From an uncultured Clostridia bacterium (GTDB lineage: Bacteria > Bacillota > Clostridia > Christensenellales > CAG-1252), in contig CALYRM010000009.1 in assembly GCA_945482995.1 (NCBI GenBank), positions 1-40,518 of the forward strand: a stretch of 40,518 nt of DNA, read 5' to 3'. The notes beneath the pieces are model-generated. The model saw only the letters and a program-made list of their open reading frames with translations. It was not told the DNA's origin and searched no databases. The translations under genes and the position numbers were made by a program. Positions 9,005 to 18,241 of the stretch are shown piece by piece (the stretch's first letter is position 1; each line of letters begins with the position of its first letter).

Positions 9005-9095
9005 GAATTGCAGATTTTGGGAAGACGGATATTGCACATTGCAAAATCAAGAAACAAATGACGGTGCGAGTTGCGATAAAGCGGAGGAGTATTAA
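8991..9095 (+). CDS. Small Cys-rich protein MTHCENCRFWEDGYCTLQNQETNDGASCDKAEEY
   Basis: 34-aa ORF, good RBS gaggtgaaaa, CxxCxxxxxxxC pattern; below ORF-track length cutoff. Confidence 0.55.
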   Translation: MTHCENCRFWEDGYCTLQNQETNDGASCDKAEEY

Positions 9096-9097
9096 GA

Positions 9098-9697
9098 ATG
9101 AAAGATTGGATTGGAAATGGAAAGAGTGTGTTTGTGTGCAATGGAGCAAGCAATCATTCAGACGAAGAAAGGGAAAAAGATGATTATTATGCAACCGAGC
9201 CGAAAGCAATTTACAAGCTATGTGAAGTCGAAAAATTTACACCGACAGTTTGGGAATGTGCTTGCGGTGATGGTCAAATGGTTAAAGTTTTAAATGAAAT
9301 GGGTTACGAAGTAGTAGCAAGTGATATTGTAGATAGAGGTTGTCCTAATACTGTGATAGCAGACTTTTTAAAGACAGTAACTAATCACAATTTGGATATA
9401 ATCACGAATCCGCCCTACAAATACGCAAAAGAGTTTGTCGAACACGCATTAGACATCTCGGCAGACGGAAATAAGGTTGCAATGTTTTTAAAACTGACAT
9501 TCTTGGAAAGTAAGTCAAGAAAAGCCTTGTTTGAGAAATATCCACCTAAAAAAGTATGGGTGTTTTCGGAAAGGGTACTGTGTGCTAAGAATGGCGATTT
9601 TGAAAAATACAAAAGTAGTGGAGCGACAGCGGTTGCGTATGCGTGGTTTATTTGGGAAAAAGGCTACAAGGGTGAAACAACAATAGGTTGGATATAA
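9098..9697 (+). CDS. Phage SAM-dependent DNA (adenine) methyltransferase-like protein
   Basis: WECACGDGQMVKVL (motif I-like) and ITNPPYKYAKEF (NPPY). Confidence 0.8.
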   Translation: MKDWIGNGKSVFVCNGASNHSDEEREKDDYYATEPKAIYKLCEVEKFTPTVWECACGDGQMVKVLNEMGYEVVASDIVDRGCPNTVIADFLKTVTNHNLDIITNPPYKYAKEFVEHALDISADGNKVAMFLKLTFLESKSRKALFEKYPPKKVWVFSERVLCAKNGDFEKYKSSGATAVAYAWFIWEKGYKGETTIGWI

Positions 9698-9746
9698 AAT
9701 GCGTGCTCATACTCACGTGAAAATGATACTTGAAAGGAGATGAAAA

Positions 9747-9962
9747 ATGAGTGATTATACATGTAAATGTGGTGCAGTGAACGAAGTTGAACTTCAACCA
9801 AAGGGAACAGCTACGGGGCTATATTGCCTAAAATGTGGTAAATGGATTAAATGGGTAACGAAAGAAGAAGCGAATCGGATATATTTTCGTTTCAACACAA
9901 AGCCTGTTTCGGAACTGCCGAATGAATTGATAATAAACGGCGTTGTTTATATTAAAAAATGA
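9747..9962 (+). CDS. Small zinc-ribbon protein
   Basis: CKCGAVNEVEL...LYCLKCGKWIKW. Confidence 0.7.
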   Translation: MSDYTCKCGAVNEVELQPKGTATGLYCLKCGKWIKWVTKEEANRIYFRFNTKPVSELPNELIINGVVYIKK

Positions 9963-9992
9963 GTAAAGAGTTATCATAAGGGAGTAAATGCC

Positions 9993-10385
9993 ATGTATAC
10001 CGAGGAAACTGTAAGAAAGGAACTACGAGGAGTTGCACGGAAGAGGGTGAATATGTCCGCATTGATTGGCACAAGAGATTATTTGACCGCACAAATAAAG
10101 TATTTAGGCGAATCGGACAAGTTATTACCCGAAACCGAAACCGCACTTGCAAGCGCTACAAAAACGATAATAAGTCTAATCGAGGAGACGGCAGAAAGGG
10201 ACTCTAAATACATAAAATGCATATCCTCTCTGACGCAGCTTCACAAAACGATCATCCTTGAACACTACTTCAACGGAACAGCGATGTGGAAGGTAGCTGA
10301 AAGTGTCGGATATAGCGAACGGCAAGCTAAGGAACATTTGCGGTTAGCAATCAAGGAACTCACGGCGATACTTAATTCAAAATAA
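9993..10385 (+). CDS. ArpU/sigma-70 region-4-like late transcriptional regulator
   Basis: C-terminal HTH LTQLHKTIILEHYFNGTAMWKVAESVGYSERQAKEHLRLAIKEL; position immediately before late operon. Confidence 0.75.
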   Translation: MYTEETVRKELRGVARKRVNMSALIGTRDYLTAQIKYLGESDKLLPETETALASATKTIISLIEETAERDSKYIKCISSLTQLHKTIILEHYFNGTAMWKVAESVGYSERQAKEHLRLAIKELTAILNSK

Positions 10386-10417
10386 AAAAAGCACCATCCT
10401 TTGTGGTGGTGTTTTTA
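10384..10417. terminator. Rho-independent terminator after early operon
   Basis: AAAAAAG CACCATC-ctttgt-GGTGGTG TTTTT. Confidence 0.75.
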
Positions 10418-10514
10418 GTTGCCTTATGATAAAAGATTGCATACGACTTTGAAGAAAAAAGTTTGATAAAACTAAAAGTCCGCACGAAACCGCACTTTTA
10501 AGTATGTTAAACTC

Positions 10515-10703
10515 AATGTGGTGAAAGGTTCTCTTTCCATCATAGTTTTTCTCCCTCTGCCTCGGTACCGAAATGTGCCGAGGTGGAATCGGGGCGGAAA
10601 GGACGAACCACATTATATTTGAAACCCATATTTATTTTTAGGTTGGTGGCTGGAATAAACCTTTCGGGCGAAATGCATTAAGCCCGAAGAAAGCCACCTA
10701 AAA
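10515..10703 (+). ncRNA. Candidate two-domain structured leader upstream of terminase operon (function unknown; possible antiterminator/put-like, or cos/pac element)
   Basis: Domain 1: AATGTGGT/ACCACATT closing CTTTCC/GGAAAG and CCTCGGTAC-CGAAAT-GTGCCGAGG. Domain 2: TTTTAGGT/ACCTAAAA or GGTGGCT/AGCCACC closing TTCGGGC/GCCCGAA. Confidence 0.6.
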
Positions 10704-10717
10704 GAAAGCGAGGTTAC

Positions 10718-11350
10718 ATGGCAAAAGAAACAAAAAGAAAACAAGTAAAGTATACGCTTGAGCAGAAACAAGAAGCTCTGGCTCTTTTGCATGTCTATAC
10801 ATCGAAGCAAGTGTCAGAAATGCTACATATTCCAAGCTCGACCGTTAGAACGTGGGAGAAAGCTCTTAAAGAATCCGCAAGCTCTTTCAAAGCATTTGCC
10901 GGATCGACCGCTGCGGAAACTGTCGAGCATGCTGTCGAGAGTGTCGAGTTTGCTGACGAGTCTAAAAATACACTCGCACAAAACGCACGCACGCAGGCGA
11001 CTTCAAGCCCGATAGCAAACGCTAAATTTATCGATGGTACCGAAAAGCTTGCATTGAAGGCACTCGACGCATTGAACGCAAGAATCGAGATTGCCTGTAG
11101 CAACGTCCAAGAAATTGGCGAACTTAAGAAATTCATCCTTGACCATAAGGAAGAGGTGTTGACAGGGAAAGACCGTGAGGTATATTCAGACGGAGCGATA
11201 ATGCAACTGCTAAAGAAGTTGGAAACCCTTGAGGTTATCAGAGTCGGCGAACTCTCGACTGTCCTCGGTGTGGCGTACGACAAGCACGCTTTGGCTTCTG
11301 GCAAGCCTACCGAACGACTTGATATCAGCTTCGAGGATTACCCAGAATGA
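10718..11350 (+). CDS. terS: Terminase small subunit (HTH-containing)
   Basis: N-terminal HTH (YTSKQVSEMLHIPSSTVRTWEK), overlaps large subunit start. Confidence 0.75.
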   Translation: MAKETKRKQVKYTLEQKQEALALLHVYTSKQVSEMLHIPSSTVRTWEKALKESASSFKAFAGSTAAETVEHAVESVEFADESKNTLAQNARTQATSSPIANAKFIDGTEKLALKALDALNARIEIACSNVQEIGELKKFILDHKEEVLTGKDREVYSDGAIMQLLKKLETLEVIRVGELSTVLGVAYDKHALASGKPTERLDISFEDYPE

Positions 11351-13146
11351 CGCTCGAAGAGATGATTGCCAAGCGTCAACGCTCTTGGGAAAAACGGCAC
11401 GACCTCGAGTATGACCGAACGCTTGTAACGTTAGCAATAAGGGATATTCACAAGGATAAAGCACTTGTGAACGAAATCAAAGAAAAGCCGTGGCGATTGA
11501 TTGAGCTTGCTTTCAATATCGTTGACAAGCGCCAAAAAACCGTTCCATTCTTCCTAAACGACGTACAAAAAGACTTTGTGCAGCGATTAGAATCAAGGAC
11601 AAACAACAAGCCGTTCTTCGTACTGAAGGGCAGACAACAGGGCTTTACGTCGCTAATAACGGCGATACAGCTTGCCTGCACGATTGTCCGCAAAAACTTT
11701 ACCGGATTTACGGTGGCAGATTGCCAAGACAACACACTATCTATTTTCGAGGACAAGGCAAGAGCGCCTTATAAAGCACTTCCCGATATTCTCAAGCCTA
11801 CCGAACAGTATAACAACCGGCACGAGTTGAAGTTTGACAAACTCGGAAGCTCGTGGAGAGTTGCAACGGCAAGTAAGGACATTGGTCGGTCTAAGACGTT
11901 AGGATTTTGCCATTTTTCCGAAGTAGCGTTCTATCAATGTCCCCTTGCTGACTTGCAGAAATCAATCGGCGAAGCTCTGACCGAGAATGCAATCGTTGTC
12001 TATGAAACCACAGCAAACGGCTATAACGACGCTAAAGACCTTTGGGATAGCGGCACCTGTGAAAACCTTTTCTACGAATGGTGGCGAACTGCCGAATACA
12101 CCTCGAATGACATCTCGGTGCTTTACAACCTCAAAAACGATTGGATAATCCGCCGCGTTGCGTGGCTTAGAGCGAAAGGGTTAAGTGATGAACAAATAGC
12201 GTGGTATGTCAAGAAATTCAATTCGTACTTAGATGGCGAACACTCTATCAAGCAAGAGTATCCATGTATGGCAGATGAAGCGTTTATTGCCACTGGTAAC
12301 AGCGAATTCGGCGAAGAAGCTGTAGTCGGTCAAATAGATAGATTTAAGGACTTGCAAGGGGTAAAAAGAGGCTATTTTGAGTATACCAAACGCAGAACGG
12401 ATAACCCCGAAGACGTAGACGGATTCATAATCGACAATATTCAATGGGTAGACAGCCCGACCGGAGAAATTGTCATCCATTCCGAGCCAATCATTGACGA
12501 AGTGAAGGGTTCAAAGCCTTATACGATAGGCGGTGATACAGCAGGCGAAGGTAGCGACTTCTACACGGCAAAAGTCGTAGACAACATAGACGGTGACACT
12601 GTGGCAACCTACCGCTGCGGAAACACTTCCGATGATTTATACGCCGAACAACTGTATTGCCTGGGCAAATACTACAATGAAGCCCTAATCGGAATCGAGG
12701 TCAACTTCTCATACGCACCGACTAAACGGTTATTGGATGCAGGGTACACGAACCTATATAAGCGTGAAGCAATCGATACTTACACGGAAGCAAAGACTGT
12801 CCGCTTTGGCTTTAAAACGACGGTACAGACAAGACCTGTAATTATAGCCGAGCTTAAAAGAGTATGGAGAGACAGTCTCGAGCGAGCAAAAGGCGGAATC
12901 GAGCCTGACGTCGAAACACTTCGGGAAATGCTGACCTTCGTCAAGGATGAGAGAGGCAAGCCTCAAGCAATCGCCGGGAAGCATGATGACCTTGTAATGG
13001 CACTTGCAATCGCTCATTACGTAGCATCCACGCAAGGCGACCATACTTGGAAAGCAAACGAGGACGAAGAAAACATCCTCGAAAAACTATTTAATTTAAA
13101 GGACAGCGTTGCGGAAACTGTCCGTAGTGAATATATAGAGTGGTGA
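11347..13146 (+). CDS. terL: Terminase large subunit
   Basis: Walker A-like VLKGRQQGFTS, nuclease part IGGDTAGEGSDFYTAKVVD...GKHDDLVMALAIAHY. Confidence 0.9.
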   Translation: MTLEEMIAKRQRSWEKRHDLEYDRTLVTLAIRDIHKDKALVNEIKEKPWRLIELAFNIVDKRQKTVPFFLNDVQKDFVQRLESRTNNKPFFVLKGRQQGFTSLITAIQLACTIVRKNFTGFTVADCQDNTLSIFEDKARAPYKALPDILKPTEQYNNRHELKFDKLGSSWRVATASKDIGRSKTLGFCHFSEVAFYQCPLADLQKSIGEALTENAIVVYETTANGYNDAKDLWDSGTCENLFYEWWRTAEYTSNDISVLYNLKNDWIIRRVAWLRAKGLSDEQIAWYVKKFNSYLDGEHSIKQEYPCMADEAFIATGNSEFGEEAVVGQIDRFKDLQGVKRGYFEYTKRRTDNPEDVDGFIIDNIQWVDSPTGEIVIHSEPIIDEVKGSKPYTIGGDTAGEGSDFYTAKVVDNIDGDTVATYRCGNTSDDLYAEQLYCLGKYYNEALIGIEVNFSYAPTKRLLDAGYTNLYKREAIDTYTEAKTVRFGFKTTVQTRPVIIAELKRVWRDSLERAKGGIEPDVETLREMLTFVKDERGKPQAIAGKHDDLVMALAIAHYVASTQGDHTWKANEDEENILEKLFNLKDSVAETVRSEYIEW

Positions 13147-13150
13147 TTTT

Positions 13151-13351
13151 ATGAAGAGAAAAGACGAATTTCAAAAGATACTCGATGCACTTGATAGAAT
13201 GTCTGCAAGGATAGCAGATATAAGCATGCAAATAAAGAGCGTCGAAAAGAGGCTTGACGACCTTGATCTCAAGCAAAAAGTGGCGGAAGATGAAACTATT
13301 CCGTCCATTATGCGTGAATGGTTATTTGGAGCGGAGAAAGGGGATAAGTAA
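13151..13351 (+). CDS. Small coiled-coil hypothetical protein
   Basis: 66-aa ORF between terL and portal; coupled to portal start. Confidence 0.65.
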   Translation: MKRKDEFQKILDALDRMSARIADISMQIKSVEKRLDDLDLKQKVAEDETIPSIMREWLFGAEKGDK

Positions 13352-15294
13352 TGGACGATGTAAGGCAAGTTACAAGTGCATGGGAAGATTACCAGCACGG
13401 AATATCGTATCAAGAATCAATCGGATTACCAAGTCGTGTTAAGGAATGCATAGACTTTGTCGAGGGGAGACAATGGGCTCAGCCAACCAAAAGGACAATG
13501 GCACTACCAAGACCTGTGGTGAACATCATCAAAATGATTGTTCGTTCCAAAAAATCGGCACTCAATAACAAGCCTGTACGAGTGGTATTCGAGGCAGATA
13601 ATGGCGAAGCTAATACCGAAGCGTTTACACGTTTTGCCGACTATATATTCAAGGAAATGCGTATTGCCGAGATTGACAGCCAAGCTATATTGGATGCAGC
13701 AATCAAGGGCTGTTATATCTACCATTTCTACTGGGATAAGGATGCGAAAGGCAAAGCTGCAATGACTTCGGGAGCTGTCCGTTGCGACCTTTTAGATCCA
13801 CGAAATGTGTTCTTTTCAAATCCGGCTCAAATTGACGAGCAAAAGCAAAAATGGATAATCATTGCCACACGTGAAGAAGTGGAGTCCGTAAAGGCAAGAG
13901 CTGACAAAGGTGTAGATAAGGAGCTTATTTGTGCTGACGAAAGAGAGTATAACGTTGAGACTGACCAAGACAAAGAACAAGAAGGAACCGAAATGTGTAC
14001 CGTTCTTACGAGGTACTTCCGAAAGGATGGCGAAGTCTATTGTGAAAAGTCTACTCGCCGCACAATCATTAATAAAGCGTTCCGCATAGCTCCCGATTAT
14101 GCCGCAGCGGCTAAAGAATTGGGAATCACCGAGGAGCGCTCGGAAGATGCAGCAAATACCAACAGCCCGGACAAATACGATACACACGAGAATGAGGGCT
14201 ATCGGGCAACCCTCTATCCAGTCGTTGTCGGACAGTACGAGAAGAGAGAACGTTGCATTTATGGATTATCAGAAGTTGAGGGACTAATTCCGAATCAAAA
14301 AGCAATCAACTTCCAATTGGGATTGATATTGCTATCAATGCAAGCTACGGCTTGGTCAAAATGGATTGTCAAGCCCGATGCACTACGAGGTCAAGACATA
14401 ACAAACGAGCCCGGACAAATCCTCGTAGACCATAGCAAACTTGGCAATGGAATCCGTCAAGAGATTGGCGGACAAATAAGCGGACAACCTGCTCAAATCG
14501 TCGAAACTTTATTGTCGTATACAAGAACGGTATCAGGTTCGACCGAAGTTATGACCGGCGAAACCCTTGGAGCGAGTATGTCGGGAGCTGCGATTGCACA
14601 GCTACAGGCACAAGCACAACAGCCAATCGAAGAGCTTAGAGATGCCTTTTGGAGAGTTAAGGAAAAGCAAGGAATGGTGTTGGAACAATTCTTCCGCTTA
14701 TTCTACTCAGATACACCTATTAAGTATAGCTACAACGAGTACAACGAGGCAACACGAAAGGACGAGATTAAAAATGATACATTCGACATCCACGCTTTCG
14801 ATAATGTTAGGTTTACAGTTGTTGCCAAAGCAACGACAGGTACAAGGTCATCAACAGCAGGTGATATCACATTCCTTGACAACCTACTAAAGGCTGGAGC
14901 GATAAGTATACAGCAATATGCGGAATTGTACCCCGACAACGCATTATCCGACAAGGAGAAGTACATCCGAGTTCTGAAATCAAACCAAGATAGTGAGAAC
15001 ACGCAATTAAAAGCACTTGTCGAACAACAGCAGAAACAACTGGATGAGATGACAACGTGGTGCGATCAGTACAAGAAAGCGGTTGCAAGCGTCCAAAGTA
15101 CCAATAAAGAGAACGAAGCGCTGCAAGGCGACCTTGCTATCCTATACAAGCAGTACAACGATCTACGAGCACAGGCAGAAAGAGTAACCGAGATAGCACA
15201 AGGGTTCGCTTCCGACGCATCGCTATTTGCTGGTGAGATAGCAAGAGCGGAAGGTCTGACAGGCAACGCAGACAGCGACAACGATATTATATAG
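13351..15294 (+). CDS. Portal protein (P22-like type)
   Basis: 647 aa; WAQPTKRTMALPRPVVNIIKMIVRSKKSAL..., ETLGASMSGAAIAQLQAQAQQPIEELRD; position after terL. Confidence 0.88.
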   Translation: MDDVRQVTSAWEDYQHGISYQESIGLPSRVKECIDFVEGRQWAQPTKRTMALPRPVVNIIKMIVRSKKSALNNKPVRVVFEADNGEANTEAFTRFADYIFKEMRIAEIDSQAILDAAIKGCYIYHFYWDKDAKGKAAMTSGAVRCDLLDPRNVFFSNPAQIDEQKQKWIIIATREEVESVKARADKGVDKELICADEREYNVETDQDKEQEGTEMCTVLTRYFRKDGEVYCEKSTRRTIINKAFRIAPDYAAAAKELGITEERSEDAANTNSPDKYDTHENEGYRATLYPVVVGQYEKRERCIYGLSEVEGLIPNQKAINFQLGLILLSMQATAWSKWIVKPDALRGQDITNEPGQILVDHSKLGNGIRQEIGGQISGQPAQIVETLLSYTRTVSGSTEVMTGETLGASMSGAAIAQLQAQAQQPIEELRDAFWRVKEKQGMVLEQFFRLFYSDTPIKYSYNEYNEATRKDEIKNDTFDIHAFDNVRFTVVAKATTGTRSSTAGDITFLDNLLKAGAISIQQYAELYPDNALSDKEKYIRVLKSNQDSENTQLKALVEQQQKQLDEMTTWCDQYKKAVASVQSTNKENEALQGDLAILYKQYNDLRAQAERVTEIAQGFASDASLFAGEIARAEGLTGNADSDNDII

Positions 15295-15316
15295 CCCATA
15301 AGGCAAAGGAGATATT

Positions 15317-16165
15317 ATGAACGATTACGAAGAGAATCAAAACTCGCAAACCGAAGAGACTACCGAAGAAACTACCGAAAACACCGAAGTAGGCGGTAAT
15401 TCGGAAGAAGCCGAACATCAAGCGGAGCAATCGGAAAACACACAACAAAACGAGGTTGCAAGTCCCGAAAAGCCCGAGGAAACCGAACAGCAAGCGGAAC
15501 AAACAACCACAAACGCAACAGCACATGAAACCGAGCAATCGAAGTTCATACGTAACGCGGAAATTGAAAAGGCAAGGCAAGAGGCAAGAGTGCAGGCAAT
15601 AGTCGACGCTGTCGGCACTAATCCATTTACCGACAAACCAATCAAGAACGCTGCGGATGTGGAAGAATACCTTCTGATGCGTAAAATCGAACAAGAAGGA
15701 AAAGATCCAATAAGGGATTATCCCGAATATGTCAAACAGCAAAAGGCGAAAGAAGTTAGCGATGCGGAAAAGGCACGCATTGACCGGGAAACAGCGATCA
15801 AGAGTATCAATGAGTTTAGAAGCGAATTCCCGAGTGTAGATTTGCAGAAGTTAGCTAAGGATACCGACTTTGACGATTTTGCAAAGGGTGCATTAGGGAC
15901 TGAATCACTTGCAAGCATTTACAAGAGATATATAGCTTTCAAGGAGCGAATCGAAAGTAATGCTACAAAACAAGCACAACAACGTGCTGTAGCCGAAAAG
16001 GCTAAACAAAACGCCAGCGTTGGCTCTCTTTCCAACGAGAACGGCAGTCAAGAGAGCGAATACTTCACTTTGGAGCAAATCAAGGCAATGTCACCAGAAG
16101 AGGTGCATGCGAAATGGGAAAAAGTGCAACGCTCAATGAAGAGAATCAATCAAAATCTTAAATAA
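15317..16165 (+). CDS. Capsid scaffold protein
   Basis: Glu/Gln-rich acidic N-terminus, coiled-coil, located between portal and major capsid. Confidence 0.75.
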   Translation: MNDYEENQNSQTEETTEETTENTEVGGNSEEAEHQAEQSENTQQNEVASPEKPEETEQQAEQTTTNATAHETEQSKFIRNAEIEKARQEARVQAIVDAVGTNPFTDKPIKNAADVEEYLLMRKIEQEGKDPIRDYPEYVKQQKAKEVSDAEKARIDRETAIKSINEFRSEFPSVDLQKLAKDTDFDDFAKGALGTESLASIYKRYIAFKERIESNATKQAQQRAVAEKAKQNASVGSLSNENGSQESEYFTLEQIKAMSPEEVHAKWEKVQRSMKRINQNLK

Positions 16166-16181
16166 AGGAGTGTAAAACAGT

Positions 16182-17042
16182 ATGAGTTACAACAACTTTA
16201 TCCCAAATGTTTGGGATGAACAAATTAACAGAGACCTTGAACGTCTTTGCGTATTTGCCGAAGACTGCTATCGCAAGTATGAAGGCAAGGTTAAGCGTCA
16301 AGGCGAATCGGTTACCATTTTAGGTATCGGTAAACCAACAATCAAGGATATGGCAAAGAAAGACCGCAATGGTAACATTGACGACGCAGAAACCGTGGAG
16401 ACTACCTCTATGATTCTTCCAATCAACCAAATAGCTTATTACAACTATGAAGTTGGCGATATTGACAAAGCACAAGCTATATCGGGAATTGAAGGAGCAT
16501 TACAAGCCGAGACATCGGAAGGCTTGGCTCAAAAAATCGACAACTACATTGCTGGCGTTATTGGTAAGCACGAAGACCATATCGCTGCGGTTAAGTGTGT
16601 AGCAGGCACTGCAGGAGCAGGCGAAAAGAACGTTCTTGACATTCTTGACGAAATGCAAGAGAAACTAATCGAGAATGACGTATCAGACAGTACCCAAATC
16701 ACAATCGTTGTTGATCCGAAATTCTTTACAAGATTCCGCAAAGAGTACCGCAACGCCGATACCGACAATAGCAAAATACTCAAGAACGGCAGAGTTTACC
16801 TATATAACGGCATGAAGATAAAGGTATCGAATAACGTTGCAAAACGTGAAGTCGGTGGACATACCTGCTCTTGTATCTCTGCTCGTACGAATAGAGCTGT
16901 TGCTTTCGTAAAGCCTTTGACTCACAGCGAAGCTTATAGACCAGAAAAGAAGTTTAGCGACGCAGTAAAAGGATTCATTTTGTACGATGCTAAAATCATC
17001 CGTCCAAAAGAACTCATAGTAGCAGACGTTTATTATGCATAA
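16182..17042 (+). CDS. Major capsid protein
   Basis: MSYNNFIPNVWDEQINRDLERLCVFAEDC...; position and length. Confidence 0.85.
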   Translation: MSYNNFIPNVWDEQINRDLERLCVFAEDCYRKYEGKVKRQGESVTILGIGKPTIKDMAKKDRNGNIDDAETVETTSMILPINQIAYYNYEVGDIDKAQAISGIEGALQAETSEGLAQKIDNYIAGVIGKHEDHIAAVKCVAGTAGAGEKNVLDILDEMQEKLIENDVSDSTQITIVVDPKFFTRFRKEYRNADTDNSKILKNGRVYLYNGMKIKVSNNVAKREVGGHTCSCISARTNRAVAFVKPLTHSEAYRPEKKFSDAVKGFILYDAKIIRPKELIVADVYYA

Positions 17043-17056
17043 GGGGGTGAAAGAAT

Positions 17057-17506
17057 ATGGCTAATTTCACAAAACTACAACCTATCGACATGGGCGAATT
17101 GCCCAATGAAGCAAAGATTTTAACATTAGCAAGTGCAGTATACACTGGTGTTGCTTCAAACGGAGCTACATCTCCAACCTATGGCGTTCACTTCAAGCTA
17201 TCTGAACGTCATGACAAGTATCTTATTTTGCTCAAAAATAAGGGTGTATCGGGAGATGTTACCGCTTCCGTTAAGGCTGGTAATTCAGGGCTTTGGGGCA
17301 CTAAAGACCTTGACGTCACAATCAAGAATGGCGAAATTGCATTCCTCAAGATTGAAGCTGGGCGATTCAAGAACAACACACCTAATGCCGAAATGAAGGC
17401 ACTTGCAGGCTATACTGCGGATAGTACCGAAGATATGAAGGGTGATGTTGTAATCACCTGTTCAACATCCGATCTTGAAGTTGCTGTCATCAAACAACCA
17501 TTCTAA
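17057..17506 (+). CDS. Head decoration/structural protein (putative)
   Basis: 149-aa ORF directly after MCP. Confidence 0.6.
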   Translation: MANFTKLQPIDMGELPNEAKILTLASAVYTGVASNGATSPTYGVHFKLSERHDKYLILLKNKGVSGDVTASVKAGNSGLWGTKDLDVTIKNGEIAFLKIEAGRFKNNTPNAEMKALAGYTADSTEDMKGDVVITCSTSDLEVAVIKQPF

Positions 17507-17508
17507 CC

Positions 17509-17575
17509 AACGAGGGCGAAAGCTCTCGTTATATCGTGAGAAGGGCACAAGGCGGTTCAACTCCGTCAATCACGA
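17509..17575 (+). ncRNA. Structured intergenic element: GNRA-capped hairpin plus tRNA T-arm-like nested hairpin
   Basis: AACGAGGGC-GAAA-GCTCTCGTT (17509-17530); TCGTGA(17534)...GGCGG-TTCAACT-CCGTC...TCACGA(17575). Confidence 0.6.
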
Positions 17576-17590
17576 CACTAAGGAGCAATT

Positions 17591-18241
17591 ATGACATTAA
17601 ACGAGATTAAACTTTCAACGCTAATGTTGATGTTCACCAACTATGGCGACGACCTGAGAGATTGCGACGTTGACGAAATGACCGATTCGACATATACCAA
17701 GTACACCGTCAATATGGACGCTTCAATCAACCGTGCACTATCAAGAATTGAGGCAGCAAAGGTATTGCCACTCAAGACAGTGGTATTAACACCCGAAAAT
17801 GCGGTCAAGACGGAGAATAAAAGCAGAGCTGGAGACTATCTCACAAGGTGGGATTTGTCCTCACTTGCAAGTGATTTTTCGGCGGTTTGCAGGGTAGCTG
17901 AAGTAAGTGGTTGGGAGTATGTATCGTCAATATCCTACGAGATGGAAGGCAACACTATTGTTTTGCCCAACATTTCCGAGGATGCGGAAGAATACAGGGT
18001 TTTATATTACTATCGCCCGAAGCGTATACGACCAGCTTCGCCATCAAGTACCGTGATTGATGTTCCTGATTATATTGCCGAAATCATCCCATATTGGGTG
18101 AAGGCTGACTTGTACGAAGAGGACGAGCCATCCGCTGCGGTTGCAGCACGCAACATATTCGAGCAAATGCTTTCCGACATTGTAAGACCTGACTCTAATG
18201 GTCAAGGCGGTGTTAAAAACAACTTTGTAGGGGTTATATAA
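17591..18241 (+). CDS. Head-tail connector/adaptor-like protein
   Basis: 216 aa; position after capsid genes, acidic with GQGGVKNN C-terminus. Confidence 0.6.
   Translation: MTLNEIKLSTLMLMFTNYGDDLRDCDVDEMTDSTYTKYTVNMDASINRALSRIEAAKVLPLKTVVLTPENAVKTENKSRAGDYLTRWDLSSLASDFSAVCRVAEVSGWEYVSSISYEMEGNTIVLPNISEDAEEYRVLYYYRPKRIRPASPSSTVIDVPDYIAEIIPYWVKADLYEEDEPSAAVAARNIFEQMLSDIVRPDSNGQGGVKNNFVGVI

Noticed and set aside
10795-11304. Long minus-strand ORF opposite terS (and similar shadows at 4151-4585, 4848-5345, 30375-30941, 31565-32146)
   Set aside because: Antisense to strong plus-strand genes; composition is typical of shadow ORFs (Ser/Cys/Leu-rich).
17534-17575. tRNA gene from T-arm-like hairpin
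   Set aside because: No D-arm or anticodon arm, and a 2-nt gap between T-stem and acceptor-like strand.
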